From JBFEYJ01 sp041563315 (GTDB taxonomy: Bacteria; Pseudomonadota; Gammaproteobacteria; Thiohalomonadales; Thiohalomonadaceae): a stretch of DNA of 30,283 nt. The stretch lies in assembly GCA_041563315.1 (NCBI GenBank), contig JBFFNE010000029.1, forward strand, positions 1-30,283, given 5' to 3'. This document shows positions 23,320 through 30,283 of this stretch, in pieces. The translations under genes were made by a program, and so were the position numbers. How positions within the stretch are numbered: position 1 is the stretch's first letter; each line of letters opens with the position of its first letter. The notes under the pieces were generated by a model that searched no databases, was not told the DNA's origin, and worked only from the letters and a program-made list of their open reading frames with translations.

Positions 23320-23625
23320 TTACCAACTTGCCTTACGCAAGCCAGGAATATCGCCACGCATTGCAGCTTCACGCAGCTTGTTACGACCAAGACCGAACTT
23401 GCGGTAAACACCGTGAGGACGACCGGTCAGATTACAACGGTTGCGCTGGCGGACCTTACTGGAGTCACGTGGTAGCTTTTGCAACTGCACAACCAGCGTT
23501 TCCAGCTCTTCCATGCCAAGCTCAGGATTCTTCATCTGCTGCTTGATTTCGGCACGTTTGGCGGCGTATTTATTCACCAGCTTCTCGCGCTTGACTTCAC
23601 GCGCAATCATGGATTTCTTAGCCAT
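23320..23625 (-). CDS. rpsN: 30S ribosomal protein S14
   Basis: Head protein of the small subunit. It is 101 residues, the long zinc-free form: only one Cys, and no CxxC pairs. It begins MAKKSMIAREVKREKLVNKY and ends with LTGRPHGVYRKFGLGRNKLRE and RKASW. It lies 9 bases after rplE. Confidence 0.98.
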   Translation of the reverse strand: MAKKSMIAREVKREKLVNKYAAKRAEIKQQMKNPELGMEELETLVVQLQKLPRDSSKVRQRNRCNLTGRPHGVYRKFGLGRNKLREAAMRGDIPGLRKASW

Positions 23626-23634
23626 TTAGCTTCC

Positions 23635-24174
23635 TTAACCTTTGAACGGGAAATTAAAGGCCTTGAGTAAAGCACGGCCTTCGTCATCGGTTTTAGCGGA
23701 GGTGGTGATGGTAATATCCATCCCTCGCAGAGTGTCGATTTTATCGTAATCGATTTCCGGGAACATAATCTGCTCACGAACACCCATGCTGTAGTTACCT
23801 CGACCGTCGAATGATTTCGGGCTCATACCACGAAAATCACGGATACGGGGAATAGCAATGGCAATCAGGCGGTCAAGAAATTCGTACATGCGCTCACGAC
23901 GAAGCGTCACCTTGCAGCCAATCGGCCATCCTTCACGAATCTTGAAGCCGGCAACTGATTTGCGGGCTAAAGTGATGATAGGTTTCTGACCAGTAATTTT
24001 GGTCATATCAGAAACGGCATGCTCGAGCACTTTTTTGTCTGCAGCAGCTTCGCCAACACCCATGTTAACCGTGATCTTCTCGATCCGCGGCACATCCATG
24101 ACGTTGTCGTACTTCATCTCTTCAATGAGCTGCTTGACAACCGTTTCGCGGTAGTAATCTTGCATTCTGGCCAT
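23635..24174 (-). CDS. rplE: 50S ribosomal protein L5
   Basis: 5S rRNA-binding protein contacting the P-site tRNA. With start ATG at 24174 it is 179 residues (MARMQDYYRETVVKQLIEE), the family length. It contains VPRIEKITVNMGVGEAAADKK, read here in two parts as VPRIEKITVN and MGVGEAAADKK, and the C-terminal GMDITITTSAKTDDEGRALL. The longer upstream reading (to 24405) runs through rplX in another frame and is rejected. It lies 13 bases after rplX. Confidence 0.98.
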   Translation of the reverse strand: MARMQDYYRETVVKQLIEEMKYDNVMDVPRIEKITVNMGVGEAAADKKVLEHAVSDMTKITGQKPIITLARKSVAGFKIREGWPIGCKVTLRRERMYEFLDRLIAIAIPRIRDFRGMSPKSFDGRGNYSMGVREQIMFPEIDYDKIDTLRGMDITITTSAKTDDEGRALLKAFNFPFKG

Positions 24175-24187
24175 TGTATTACCCGAC

Positions 24188-24508
24188 TTACGCGTCAATA
24201 ACTTCGTTGTTGGACTTGAAGATGCGAACCTTTCGTCCGTCATCCAGGATCTTGATACCGACACGGTCGGCCTTGCCGGTTGCCGGGTTAAAGATCGCCA
24301 CATTGGAAATGTGTAATGGCATTTCCTTTTCGATAATGCCACCAGGCACACCCAGATTAGGGTTTGGCTTCTGATGTTTTTTGACTGTATTGAGGCCTTC
24401 CGCAACTACACGGTCTTTCTCAGCAATCATTTGCGTCAGAGTACCACGCTTACCTTTGTCTTTACCGGCAATGACGATAATCTCGTCGCCTTTTTTTAAC
24501 TTGCGCAT
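24188..24508 (-). CDS. rplX: 50S ribosomal protein L24
   Basis: Assembly-initiating large-subunit protein, 106 residues. The KOW motif is in the N-terminal GDEIIVIAGKDKGKRGTL, followed by EGLNTVKKHQKPNPN. It lies 18 bases after rplN. Confidence 0.98.
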   Translation of the reverse strand: MRKLKKGDEIIVIAGKDKGKRGTLTQMIAEKDRVVAEGLNTVKKHQKPNPNLGVPGGIIEKEMPLHISNVAIFNPATGKADRVGIKILDDGRKVRIFKSNNEVIDA

Positions 24509-24526
24509 CTTAACTATCTCTCAGCC

Positions 24527-24895
24527 TTACAGCACTTCAGGTGCCAGAGAAATGATCTTCATGAACCGATCACCACGCAATTCGCGGGTCACGGGTCCGA
24601 AGATACGAGTACCAATCGGCTCAAGCTTCGTGTTCAGCAGCACCGCAGCATTGCCGTCAAAGCGAATCAGTGAGCCATCAGCGCGGCGTACGCCCTTGCG
24701 GGTCCGCACGACAACGGCATTATAGACGTCACCTTTTTTGACTTTGCCACGCGGAATGGCTTCCTTAACACTGACCTTGATGATGTCACCAATACCAGCA
24801 TAACGACGATGTGAGCCGCCAAGCACCTTGATGCACTGGACGACACGGGCACCGCTATTGTCGGCTACATCCAGTTTTGTCTGCATCTGAATCAT
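24527..24895 (-). CDS. rplN: 50S ribosomal protein L14
   Basis: Large-subunit protein forming an intersubunit bridge, 122 residues. It starts MIQMQTKLDVADNSGAR and has the signature KKGDVYNAVVVRTRKGVRR. The start at 24895 has GGAG about 8 bases upstream; a start six codons earlier (24913) would add MCGDCS and is not typical. First gene of the spc group, behind a candidate promoter. Confidence 0.98.
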   Translation of the reverse strand: MIQMQTKLDVADNSGARVVQCIKVLGGSHRRYAGIGDIIKVSVKEAIPRGKVKKGDVYNAVVVRTRKGVRRADGSLIRFDGNAAVLLNTKLEPIGTRIFGPVTRELRGDRFMKIISLAPEVL

Positions 24896-24955
24896 GGAAC
24901 AATCTCCGCACAATCAATCGAGCTGATCACAACGCCATTAGGTTAAGGGCGCGAG

Positions 24956-24984
24956 ATAATAGCACTATATGACGAAAAGCCCAA
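24956..24984 (-). promoter_or_regulatory. Candidate spc promoter upstream of rplN
   Basis: On the minus strand an extended -10, TGC-TATTAT (TATTAT at 24956-24961), is preceded at 17 bases by TTGGGC (24979-24984), a weak -35. It lies in the 143-base rpsQ-rplN gap, where the spc promoter is found in E. coli. Its -35 is part of the hairpin just upstream. Confidence 0.55.
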
Positions 24985-25002
24985 GCCTTTCTTGCCTTGG
25001 GC
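24975..25002 (-). terminator. Hairpin after rpsQ, weak terminator of the S10 group
   Basis: GCCCAAG (24979-24985) pairs with CTTGGGC (24996-25002); on the minus strand four T follow (A at 24975-24978). The position, just past rpsQ, fits the end of the classical S10 operon. The short T-run suggests partial termination. Confidence 0.5.
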
Positions 25003-25038
25003 CTCTCGCTGTGACCAGCGATGTTAGTTGACAGCTTC

Positions 25039-25299
25039 TCAGCTGGCCCTGTCCAAGACCTTGACGAGACGCCAGGACTTGGTTTTTGAAAGCGGTCTGC
25101 ACTCCTGGATAGAGACAGTATCACCCATCTTGCACTCGTTGTTCTCATCATGTGCATGAAGCTTGGTGGAACGCTTTACATACTTACCGTAAATCGGATG
25201 AGGGACCTTGCGCTCGACAAGTACGGTGACGGACTTGTCCATCTTGTCGCTAATGACACGACCAGTCACAGTACGCGTATTCTTTGTCTGCTCGCTCAT
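25039..25299 (-). CDS. rpsQ: 30S ribosomal protein S17
   Basis: Primary 16S rRNA-binding protein, 86 residues, OB fold. The segment GRVISDKMDKSVTVLVERK and ECRPLSKTKSWRLVKVL are typical. Its ATG overlaps the rpmC stop codon by one base (TAATG), so the two are translationally coupled. Last gene of the S10 group. Confidence 0.98.
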   Translation of the reverse strand: MSEQTKNTRTVTGRVISDKMDKSVTVLVERKVPHPIYGKYVKRSTKLHAHDENNECKMGDTVSIQECRPLSKTKSWRLVKVLDRAS

Positions 25300-25487
25300 T
25301 ATTCTGCCTTCTCACTCAGAATGGTCTTTACGCGAGCAATCTCGCGACGAACCTGGCTAACACGATGGGTCTGGGACAACTGTCCAGTACCCTTCTGCAT
25401 GCGAAGATTGAACTGTTCACGCAAAAGGCCATGGAGCTCCTTTTGCAGGTCATCAACGCTCTTTTCTCTCAGTTCACTAGCTTTCAT
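25299..25487 (-). CDS. rpmC: 50S ribosomal protein L29
   Basis: Small alpha-helical protein at the exit tunnel, 62 residues, MKASELREKSVDDLQKELH. The ATG at 25487 overlaps the rplP stop codon (TGATG). A GTG one codon upstream (25490) is possible, but the family begins MKA. Confidence 0.97.
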   Translation of the reverse strand: MKASELREKSVDDLQKELHGLLREQFNLRMQKGTGQLSQTHRVSQVRREIARVKTILSEKAE

Positions 25488-25900
25488 CACAGCACCGTGC
25501 GAGTTACAAATGTGGTTTTAAGCGGCAACTTGGCGGCTGCAAGCTTGAATGCCTCGCGAGCAATCTCTTCGGTTACTCCCTGCATTTCATAGAGCATGCG
25601 ACCTGGCTGAATCTGGGCTACCCAATATTCAACGTTACCCTTACCCTTACCCTGACGAACCTCAAGCGGCTTCTCTGTGATCGGCTTGTCAGGGAAGATG
25701 CGGATCCAGATTTTACCACCACGCTTGATATGGCGGGTCATGGCACGACGTGCAGCTTCTATCTGACGCGAGGTAATCCGGCCACGTTCAAGGGATTTGA
25801 GGCCATATTCACCGAAGCTGACCTTATTGCCCACCTGAGCAAGACCACGATTGCGACCTTTGTGCTGCTTACGGAACTTTGTACGTTTTGGCTGAAGCAT
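25487..25900 (-). CDS. rplP: 50S ribosomal protein L16
   Basis: Large-subunit protein near the A-site tRNA elbow, 137 residues. It starts MLQPKRTKFRKQHKGRNRG and contains ITSRQIEAARRAMTRHIKRGG and GKGKGNVEYWVAQIQPGR. It follows rpsC by 14 bases and is coupled to rpmC. Confidence 0.99.
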   Translation of the reverse strand: MLQPKRTKFRKQHKGRNRGLAQVGNKVSFGEYGLKSLERGRITSRQIEAARRAMTRHIKRGGKIWIRIFPDKPITEKPLEVRQGKGKGNVEYWVAQIQPGRMLYEMQGVTEEIAREAFKLAAAKLPLKTTFVTRTVL

Positions 25901-25914
25901 TGTTATCTACTCCC

Positions 25915-26592
25915 TTACTTCGCTGCCGGCTTTTCAGCTTCGGCTGCTGCGGAAGCTTCACCGCGATCAAAAACTTCGCCTTTGAAGATCCAAACCTTAA
26001 CCCCAATGACACCGTAGGTGGTGTTGGCTTCGGCAAAACCGTAATCAATATCGGCACGCAATGTGTGCAGTGGCACACGTCCTTCACGGTACCACTCAGT
26101 ACGGGCGATCTCAGCTCCGTTAAGACGGCCAGCGACGTTAATCTTGACGCCCTGAGCACCCAGGCGCATGGAGTTGGTCACGGCGCGCTTCATAGCACGA
26201 CGGAACATAATGCGCTTTTCAAGCTGCTGGGCAATGCCTTGGGCAACAAGTGTGGCATCAAGCTCGGGCTTTCGCACTTCCTCGATATTGATGTGCACAG
26301 GTATGCCCATCATTCCGGAGACCTCAGTGCGCAGACGCTCGATATCTTCACCTTTCTTGCCGATAACCAGGCCAGGACGTGCGGTGTGGATAGTAATACG
26401 CGCGTTGCGGGCTGGTCTCTCGATCTGAATTCGGCTAATTGATGCCTGCGCCAGCTTCTTCTGCAGGTACTCACGCACCTTCAGGTCGTTATGCAGGTAT
26501 TTGCCGAAATCTTTTGAGTCGGCATACCACTTGGAAGTCCAGTCTTTGGTGATACCAAGACGAATTCCCGTTGGATGAACTTTCTGTCCCAT
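25915..26592 (-). CDS. rpsC: 30S ribosomal protein S3
   Basis: mRNA entry-tunnel protein with helicase-related function, 225 residues. It starts MGQKVHPTGIRLGI. The KH domain includes ARPGLVIGKKGEDIERLR. The C-terminal domain contains GRLNGAEIARTEWYREGRVP, and there is an Ala/Glu-rich tail. The ATG at 26592 matches the family start; the in-frame start nine codons upstream (26619) is not typical. Confidence 0.98.
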   Translation of the reverse strand: MGQKVHPTGIRLGITKDWTSKWYADSKDFGKYLHNDLKVREYLQKKLAQASISRIQIERPARNARITIHTARPGLVIGKKGEDIERLRTEVSGMMGIPVHINIEEVRKPELDATLVAQGIAQQLEKRIMFRRAMKRAVTNSMRLGAQGVKINVAGRLNGAEIARTEWYREGRVPLHTLRADIDYGFAEANTTYGVIGVKVWIFKGEVFDRGEASAAAEAEKPAAK

Positions 26593-26605
26593 TACGGCCT
26601 CTCTA

Positions 26606-26938
26606 TTACTTATCCGCAACCATCACAGTAATGTGACTGGTACGCTTCAGAATGCGGTTTCCACGCCCTTTGGCACGGGCATGCATGCGCTTGAGTGTAG
26701 GACCCTGGTCGATGAAGATACGTGACACTTTCAGTTCGTCAATATCGGCACCATCATTATGCTCTGCATTTGCGATAGCAGACTCCAACACCTTTTTTAC
26801 AAGCCCGGCGCCTTTTTTGGAGCTGAAGGCAAGGAGCTGCAAAGCCGCCTCGACGGGAAGCCCACGGATCTGGTCTGCCACCAAACGGCATTTTTGCGGA
26901 GAAATACGTGCGTAAGTCAATTTTGCTGCAGTTTCCAT
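26606..26938 (-). CDS. rplV: 50S ribosomal protein L22
   Basis: Exit-tunnel protein, 110 residues, METAAKLTYARISPQKCRLV, with the beta-hairpin and C-terminal MHARAKGRGNRILKRTSHI that reaches the tunnel constriction (macrolide site). The ATG at 26938 has GGGGAAG upstream; a GTG one codon earlier is possible. Confidence 0.98.
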   Translation of the reverse strand: METAAKLTYARISPQKCRLVADQIRGLPVEAALQLLAFSSKKGAGLVKKVLESAIANAEHNDGADIDELKVSRIFIDQGPTLKRMHARAKGRGNRILKRTSHITVMVADK

Positions 26939-26949
26939 CACACTTCCCC

Positions 26950-27222
26950 TTACCGTGACTTCTTATCGGCAACATGTCCCTTGTAAGTCCGGGTAGGAGA
27001 GAACTCACCCAACTTATGACCGACCATGTTTTCATTGATCAGTACAGGAACGTGTTGACGGCCGTTATGCACAGCAATGGTCAGACCGACCATATCCGGC
27101 ATAATCATGGAACGACGTGACCAGGTTTTAATCGGACGACGGTCATTGGCTGCGACTGCAGCATCAACCTTCTTCGCCAGATGATGGTCAATAAACGGGC
27201 CTTTTTTGATTGAGCGTGGCAT
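26950..27222 (-). CDS. rpsS: 30S ribosomal protein S19
   Basis: Head protein of the small subunit, 90 residues, MPRSIKKGPFIDHHLAKKV, with TWSRRSMIMPDMVGLTIAVH and GHKLGEFSPTRTYKGH. It lies 14 bases after rplB and 11 before rplV. Confidence 0.99.
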   Translation of the reverse strand: MPRSIKKGPFIDHHLAKKVDAAVAANDRRPIKTWSRRSMIMPDMVGLTIAVHNGRQHVPVLINENMVGHKLGEFSPTRTYKGHVADKKSR

Positions 27223-27236
27223 CTACTTGCCCTCTC

Positions 27237-28064
27237 TTACTTCTGTTTGCGACGACGGAGAATCATCCCGTCGGTGCGCTTGTTCTTACGAGTCTTATGC
27301 CCTTTAGTAGGCATACCCCAAGGTGAAACAGGGTGACGACCACCGGAAGTGCGTCCCTCACCACCACCATGCGGATGGTCAACGGGGTTCATAGCTACAC
27401 CTCGAACGGTCGGTCGAACGCCGCGCCAGCGCGCAGCACCTGCCTTACCCAGCTTACGCAGTGAATGCTCACTATTGCTAACTTCACCGATGGTGGCTTT
27501 GCAATCTGCGAGAACCTTGCGCATCTCACCTGAACGCAGACGGATGGTTGCATGTTTGCCTTCACGCGCCACGAGCTGTACTGAAGCCCCGGCACTGCGC
27601 GCAATTTGTGCACCTTTACCCGGCTTGAGTTCAACACAATGTACGGTGCTACCCACCGGGATACTACGCAGCATCAAGGTGTTTCCAGCTTTAATCGGAG
27701 CATCAATACCGCTAAGTATTTCTGCCCCGGCCTGGACACCTTTGGGAGCGATGATGTAACGACGCTCACCATCAAGGTACTTCAGCAAGGCGATGTGCGC
27801 AGTGCGATTCGGGTCATATTCCACTCGTTCAACAACGGCCGGAATACCGTCCTTGTTGCGCTTGAAATCGATCACACGATAGTGCTGCTTGTGACCACCG
27901 CCTTTGTGACGCGTAGTGATGCGTCCCTGATTGTTGCGACCACCGCTCTTGCTCTTCTTTTCGAGCAGAGGAGCATAGGGGTCACCTTTGTGCAGATCAG
28001 GGTTGACCACCTTAACGACAAAGCGGCGACCCGGAGACGTCGGTTTTAGTTTAACTACAGGCAT
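27237..28064 (-). CDS. rplB: 50S ribosomal protein L2
   Basis: Core large-subunit protein needed for subunit association and peptidyl-transferase activity, 275 residues. It starts MPVVKLKPTSPGRRFVVKV. The segment GVAMNPVDHPHGGGEGRTSG contains the conserved histidine region near the catalytic centre. C-terminal tail KRTDGMILRRRKQK. It is 17 bases after rplW. Confidence 0.99.
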   Translation of the reverse strand: MPVVKLKPTSPGRRFVVKVVNPDLHKGDPYAPLLEKKSKSGGRNNQGRITTRHKGGGHKQHYRVIDFKRNKDGIPAVVERVEYDPNRTAHIALLKYLDGERRYIIAPKGVQAGAEILSGIDAPIKAGNTLMLRSIPVGSTVHCVELKPGKGAQIARSAGASVQLVAREGKHATIRLRSGEMRKVLADCKATIGEVSNSEHSLRKLGKAGAARWRGVRPTVRGVAMNPVDHPHGGGEGRTSGGRHPVSPWGMPTKGHKTRKNKRTDGMILRRRKQK

Positions 28065-28081
28065 CGGACGTTTCCTTTACG

Positions 28082-28381
28082 TTATTCAGCACCACCGAGG
28101 AAGTCGATTTGCTGACCTTCCTGCAGTGTGATGTAAGCTTTTTTCCAATCGCTACGACGGCCCATTTTGGCACCGAAACGTTTGGTTTTACCCTTAACGT
28201 TGCTCACCTGAACCCTGTCGACTTTTACGTCGAACAGCAGCTCAACGGCCTGCTTTATTTCAGGCTTGGAAGCATCGTTCGCAACCTTCAATACGATCTG
28301 GTTGTTCTGATCCGCCACAATGCTGCTCTTTTCGGAGATATGCGGAGATAACAGAACCTTCATCAGGCGCTCTTGATTCAT
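28082..28381 (-). CDS. rplW: 50S ribosomal protein L23
   Basis: Exit-tunnel rim protein that docks trigger factor and SRP, 99 residues. It contains LLSPHISEKSSIVADQNNQI and GKTKRFGAKMGRRSDWKKAY. The ATG overlaps the rplD stop by four bases (ATGA), a coupled start. Confidence 0.98.
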   Translation of the reverse strand: MNQERLMKVLLSPHISEKSSIVADQNNQIVLKVANDASKPEIKQAVELLFDVKVDRVQVSNVKGKTKRFGAKMGRRSDWKKAYITLQEGQQIDFLGGAE

Positions 28382-28998
28382 GCCAGCATCTCCTCCAACT
28401 CGGTAACAGCAGGGACAGTCATGATCACCTTCTCGAAGCCGACCAGACTAACAGGATCAACACGTCTTGCCGCACATACCTGAACATTTGGCAGGTTACG
28501 TGATGACAAATACAGATTGTCATCAACCTCATGAGAAACGATGAGAGCATTGCTGATGCCCATGCCTTTCAGTTTCTCATTCAGTTGCTTAGTTTTCGGT
28601 GCGTCAAGAGTGAACTTATCAACTACGATTAGGCGCTCCTGGCGCACCAGCTCAGAGAGGATGGAGCGCAGGGCGCTGCGATACATCTTCTTGTTAACTT
28701 TCTGAGCATAATCGCGCGGTGTTGCAGCGAAGGTTTTGCCCCCCCCACGCCACAGCGGACTACGGATGGTACCGGCACGGGCACGACCCGTACCCTTCTG
28801 GCGCCAGGGCTTGGCACCGCCGCCACTGACCGCAGCACGGCTTTTCTGTGCCTTGGTTCCGGAACGGGCAGCAGCAAGGTAGGCAGTAACAACCTGGTGT
28901 ACCAGCGTTTCGTTAAAATCACGACCGAAGTTGTTTTCGGAGAGCTCAACGCTATTCTTGGACGCACGACCAGTCGCGGTAGTAAGCTTAAATTCCAT
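28378..28998 (-). CDS. rplD: 50S ribosomal protein L4
   Basis: Exit-tunnel protein and, in E. coli, repressor of its own S10 operon. It is 206 residues. The start at 28998 (MEFKLTTATG) has AAGGGG 7 bases upstream; ATG at 29004 abuts that site. The tunnel loop KPWRQKGTGRARAGTIRSPL is present. It lies 11 bases after rplC. Confidence 0.97.
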   Translation of the reverse strand: MEFKLTTATGRASKNSVELSENNFGRDFNETLVHQVVTAYLAAARSGTKAQKSRAAVSGGGAKPWRQKGTGRARAGTIRSPLWRGGGKTFAATPRDYAQKVNKKMYRSALRSILSELVRQERLIVVDKFTLDAPKTKQLNEKLKGMGISNALIVSHEVDDNLYLSSRNLPNVQVCAARRVDPVSLVGFEKVIMTVPAVTELEEMLA

Positions 28999-29009
28999 GG
29001 TCATACCCC

Positions 29010-29654
29010 TTATTTCTTGGCCTTGACAGCAGGCAGGATGACAACATCATTGCCTTTGGAACCCGGAACGGCGCCCTTGATGAGGAGCAAATTACGCTCT
29101 GCATCGACGCGAACGATTTCCAGATTCTGCGCTGTCCGCTTTTTATTACCCATGTGGCCGGACATTTTCTTGCCTTTAAAGACTCGACCGGGAGTCTGGT
29201 TCTGACCAATTGAACCGTGGACACGATGGGAAAGCGAGTTACCGTGAGTAGCATCCTGGGTACGGAAGTTGTGACGCTTGACGACGCCAGCAAAGCCCTT
29301 ACCGATACTGGTGCCGGAGACGTCAACTATCTGGCCGTCCTGAAAGATATCGACCTTGATTTCTGAACCCGGCTCGATACCGCCACCTTCACCTTCATTA
29401 AGGCGAAACTCACACACGGAACGACCAGCCTCGACACCTGCCTTGGCATAATGACCCGCCATGGGCTTGGTAACACGACTGGCACGGCGGCTACCGACAG
29501 TGACCTGAAGTGCATTATAGCCATCGGTTTCCAGGGTCTTGACCTGAGATACCCGATTGGCCTCGACTTCGATCACAGTCACAGGCACAGACACACCGTC
29601 TTCGGTAAAGACGCGGGTCATGCCGCATTTGCGACCAATAACACCTATTGCCAT
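29010..29654 (-). CDS. rplC: 50S ribosomal protein L3
   Basis: Assembly-initiating protein reaching to the peptidyl-transferase centre, 214 residues. It begins MAIGVIGRKCGMTRVFTEDG and contains the loop GNSLSHRVHGSIGQNQTPGR and KGKKMSGHMGNK. It follows rpsJ after an unusually long 102-base gap that contains a strong stem-loop. Confidence 0.98.
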   Translation of the reverse strand: MAIGVIGRKCGMTRVFTEDGVSVPVTVIEVEANRVSQVKTLETDGYNALQVTVGSRRASRVTKPMAGHYAKAGVEAGRSVCEFRLNEGEGGGIEPGSEIKVDIFQDGQIVDVSGTSIGKGFAGVVKRHNFRTQDATHGNSLSHRVHGSIGQNQTPGRVFKGKKMSGHMGNKKRTAQNLEIVRVDAERNLLLIKGAVPGSKGNDVVILPAVKAKK

Positions 29655-29706
29655 TATTCTGACCTCATTAACAGCACAGATTACGATTGACCTGTACTTT
29701 AAACTC

Positions 29707-29737
29707 GGCCGCCCCGGTGAATCACCAGGGCGGGACC
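29707..29737 (-). promoter_or_regulatory. Strong stem-loop in the rpsJ-rplC gap
   Basis: CCGCCC (29709-29714) pairs with GGGCGG (29728-29733) and GGTG (29716-29719) with CACC (29723-29726), with one C-A mismatch between the two blocks and a 3-base loop. Outer GG/CC pairs extend it. No T-run follows on the minus strand, so a terminator is unlikely. A cis-regulatory or processing role in the S10 group is possible. Confidence 0.5.
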
Positions 29738-29756
29738 ATGAAAAAAGGCGGATATC

Positions 29757-30068
29757 TTACTGTAATTTAATCTGGACGTCTACGCCTGCGGCGAGGTCCA
29801 GCTTCATCAGTGCATCAACCGTCTTGTCAGTCGGGTCGACGATATCCATTAAACGCTTGTGGGTACGCAGCTCATACTGGTCGCGCGCGTCCTTGTTGAC
29901 GTGCGGAGAGATGAGAACGGTAAAGCGCTCCTTTTTACTCGGAAGCGGAATGGGACCCTTAACCTGGGCACCAGTACGCTTTGCGGTCTCTACGATCTCA
30001 CGGGCTGACTGATCGATCAGACGATGATCGAATGCCTTGAGACGAATACGGATCTTTTGATTAGCCAT
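29757..30068 (-). CDS. rpsJ: 30S ribosomal protein S10 (NusE)
   Basis: Head protein of the small subunit and, as NusE, part of transcription antitermination complexes. It is 103 residues, MANQKIRIRLKAFDHRLID, with GPIPLPSKKERFTVLISPHVNK. The start at 30068 is 4 bases after the tuf stop codon, so there is no room for an E. coli-type S10 leader. Confidence 0.98.
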   Translation of the reverse strand: MANQKIRIRLKAFDHRLIDQSAREIVETAKRTGAQVKGPIPLPSKKERFTVLISPHVNKDARDQYELRTHKRLMDIVDPTDKTVDALMKLDLAAGVDVQIKLQ

Positions 30069-30072
30069 GTTT

Positions 30073-30283
30073 TTACTCGATAATCTTGGCAACAACACCA
30101 GCACCAACAGTACGGCCACCTTCGCGGATAGCGAAGCGCAGTCCCTCTTCCATCGCGATCGGTGCGATGAGGGAGACGGTCATCTGTACGTTGTCACCAG
30201 GCATTACCATTTCCACGCCTTCCGGCAGGTCGCACGCACCGGTTACGTCGGTGGTACGGAAGTAGAACTGCGGACGGTAGCCA
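30073..30283 (-). CDS. tuf: Elongation factor Tu, C-terminal 69 residues (runs off right edge)
   Basis: The 3' end of tuf, reading GYRPQFYFRTTDVTGACDLP at the window edge and ending REGGRTVGAGVVAKIIE before TAA. This is domain 3 of EF-Tu, which delivers aminoacyl-tRNA to the ribosome. It lies directly upstream of rpsJ, the common proteobacterial order of the str and S10 groups. Confidence 0.98.
   Translation of the reverse strand, partial: GYRPQFYFRTTDVTGACDLPEGVEMVMPGDNVQMTVSLIAPIAMEEGLRFAIREGGRTVGAGVVAKIIE

Noticed and set aside
23635..24405. Long form of rplE starting at 24405
   Set aside because: The extension reads through rplX in another frame and gives a non-family N-terminus; MARMQDYYRE at 24174 is the normal start.
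16204..30283. Search for inserted, broken or duplicated genes in the ribosomal cluster
   Set aside because: All expected S10, spc and alpha group genes are present once, intact and in standard order; no frameshift or insertion was seen.

Overview
The window is a stretch of bacterial chromosome from a non-enteric gammaproteobacterium. Protein sequences are closest in style to Pseudomonas and Chromatiales-type (sulfur-oxidiser-like) lineages. The lineage is inferred from gene order and protein features; no search was run. Almost all of it is core housekeeping DNA. No prophage, insertion sequence, CRISPR array or toxin-antitoxin locus is visible.

Region 1 (1-9861) reads ileS (5' part only, running off the left edge) - ribF - murJ on the minus strand, rpsT on the plus strand, then proB - obg - rpmA - rplU on the minus strand, and ispB followed by a tRNA-Pro(CGG) on the plus strand. 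This matches the gene order known from Pseudomonas for these genes. rpsT has its own promoter and a bidirectional terminator. rplU and ispB diverge from two good sigma70-type promoters. Small non-coding repeats sit in the gaps: an inverted pair of REP-like sequences (REPIN) between rpsT and proB, and heptamer-periodic repeats on both sides of rplU-rpmA.

Region 2 (9862-16182) holds ssb and a YajR-type MFS transporter on the minus strand, divergent uvrA on the plus strand, and an S-adenosylmethionine hydrolase-family gene that overlaps the 3' end of uvrA tail to tail. The 445-bp gap between yajR and uvrA is the least ordinary part of the window. It contains a 28-bp dyad around a perfect 16-bp palindrome, a 37-codon ORF with a strong Shine-Dalgarno sequence, and a nearly perfect 20-bp inverted repeat enclosing two further stem-loops.

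Region 3 (16204-30283) is the ribosomal protein super-cluster, all on the minus strand. In transcription order it reads tuf (3' end only), rpsJ-rplC-rplD-rplW-rplB-rpsS-rplV-rpsC-rplP-rpmC-rpsQ (S10 group), rplN-rplX-rplE-rpsN-rpsH-rplF-rplR-rpsE-rpmD-rplO-secY-rpmJ (spc group), and rpsM-rpsK-rpsD-rpoA-rplQ (alpha group), ending in a strong terminator at about 16157-16182. Candidate internal promoters lie before rplN and rpsM, where the classical E. coli operons begin. Stem-loops sit in the rpsJ-rplC, rpsQ-rplN, rpsN-rpsH and rpsD-rpoA gaps. Together these genes supply ribosomal proteins, the RNA polymerase alpha subunit and the SecY translocon. The flanking genes add tRNA charging, flavin cofactors, peptidoglycan lipid II flipping, proline synthesis, ribosome assembly, quinone side-chain synthesis and DNA repair.
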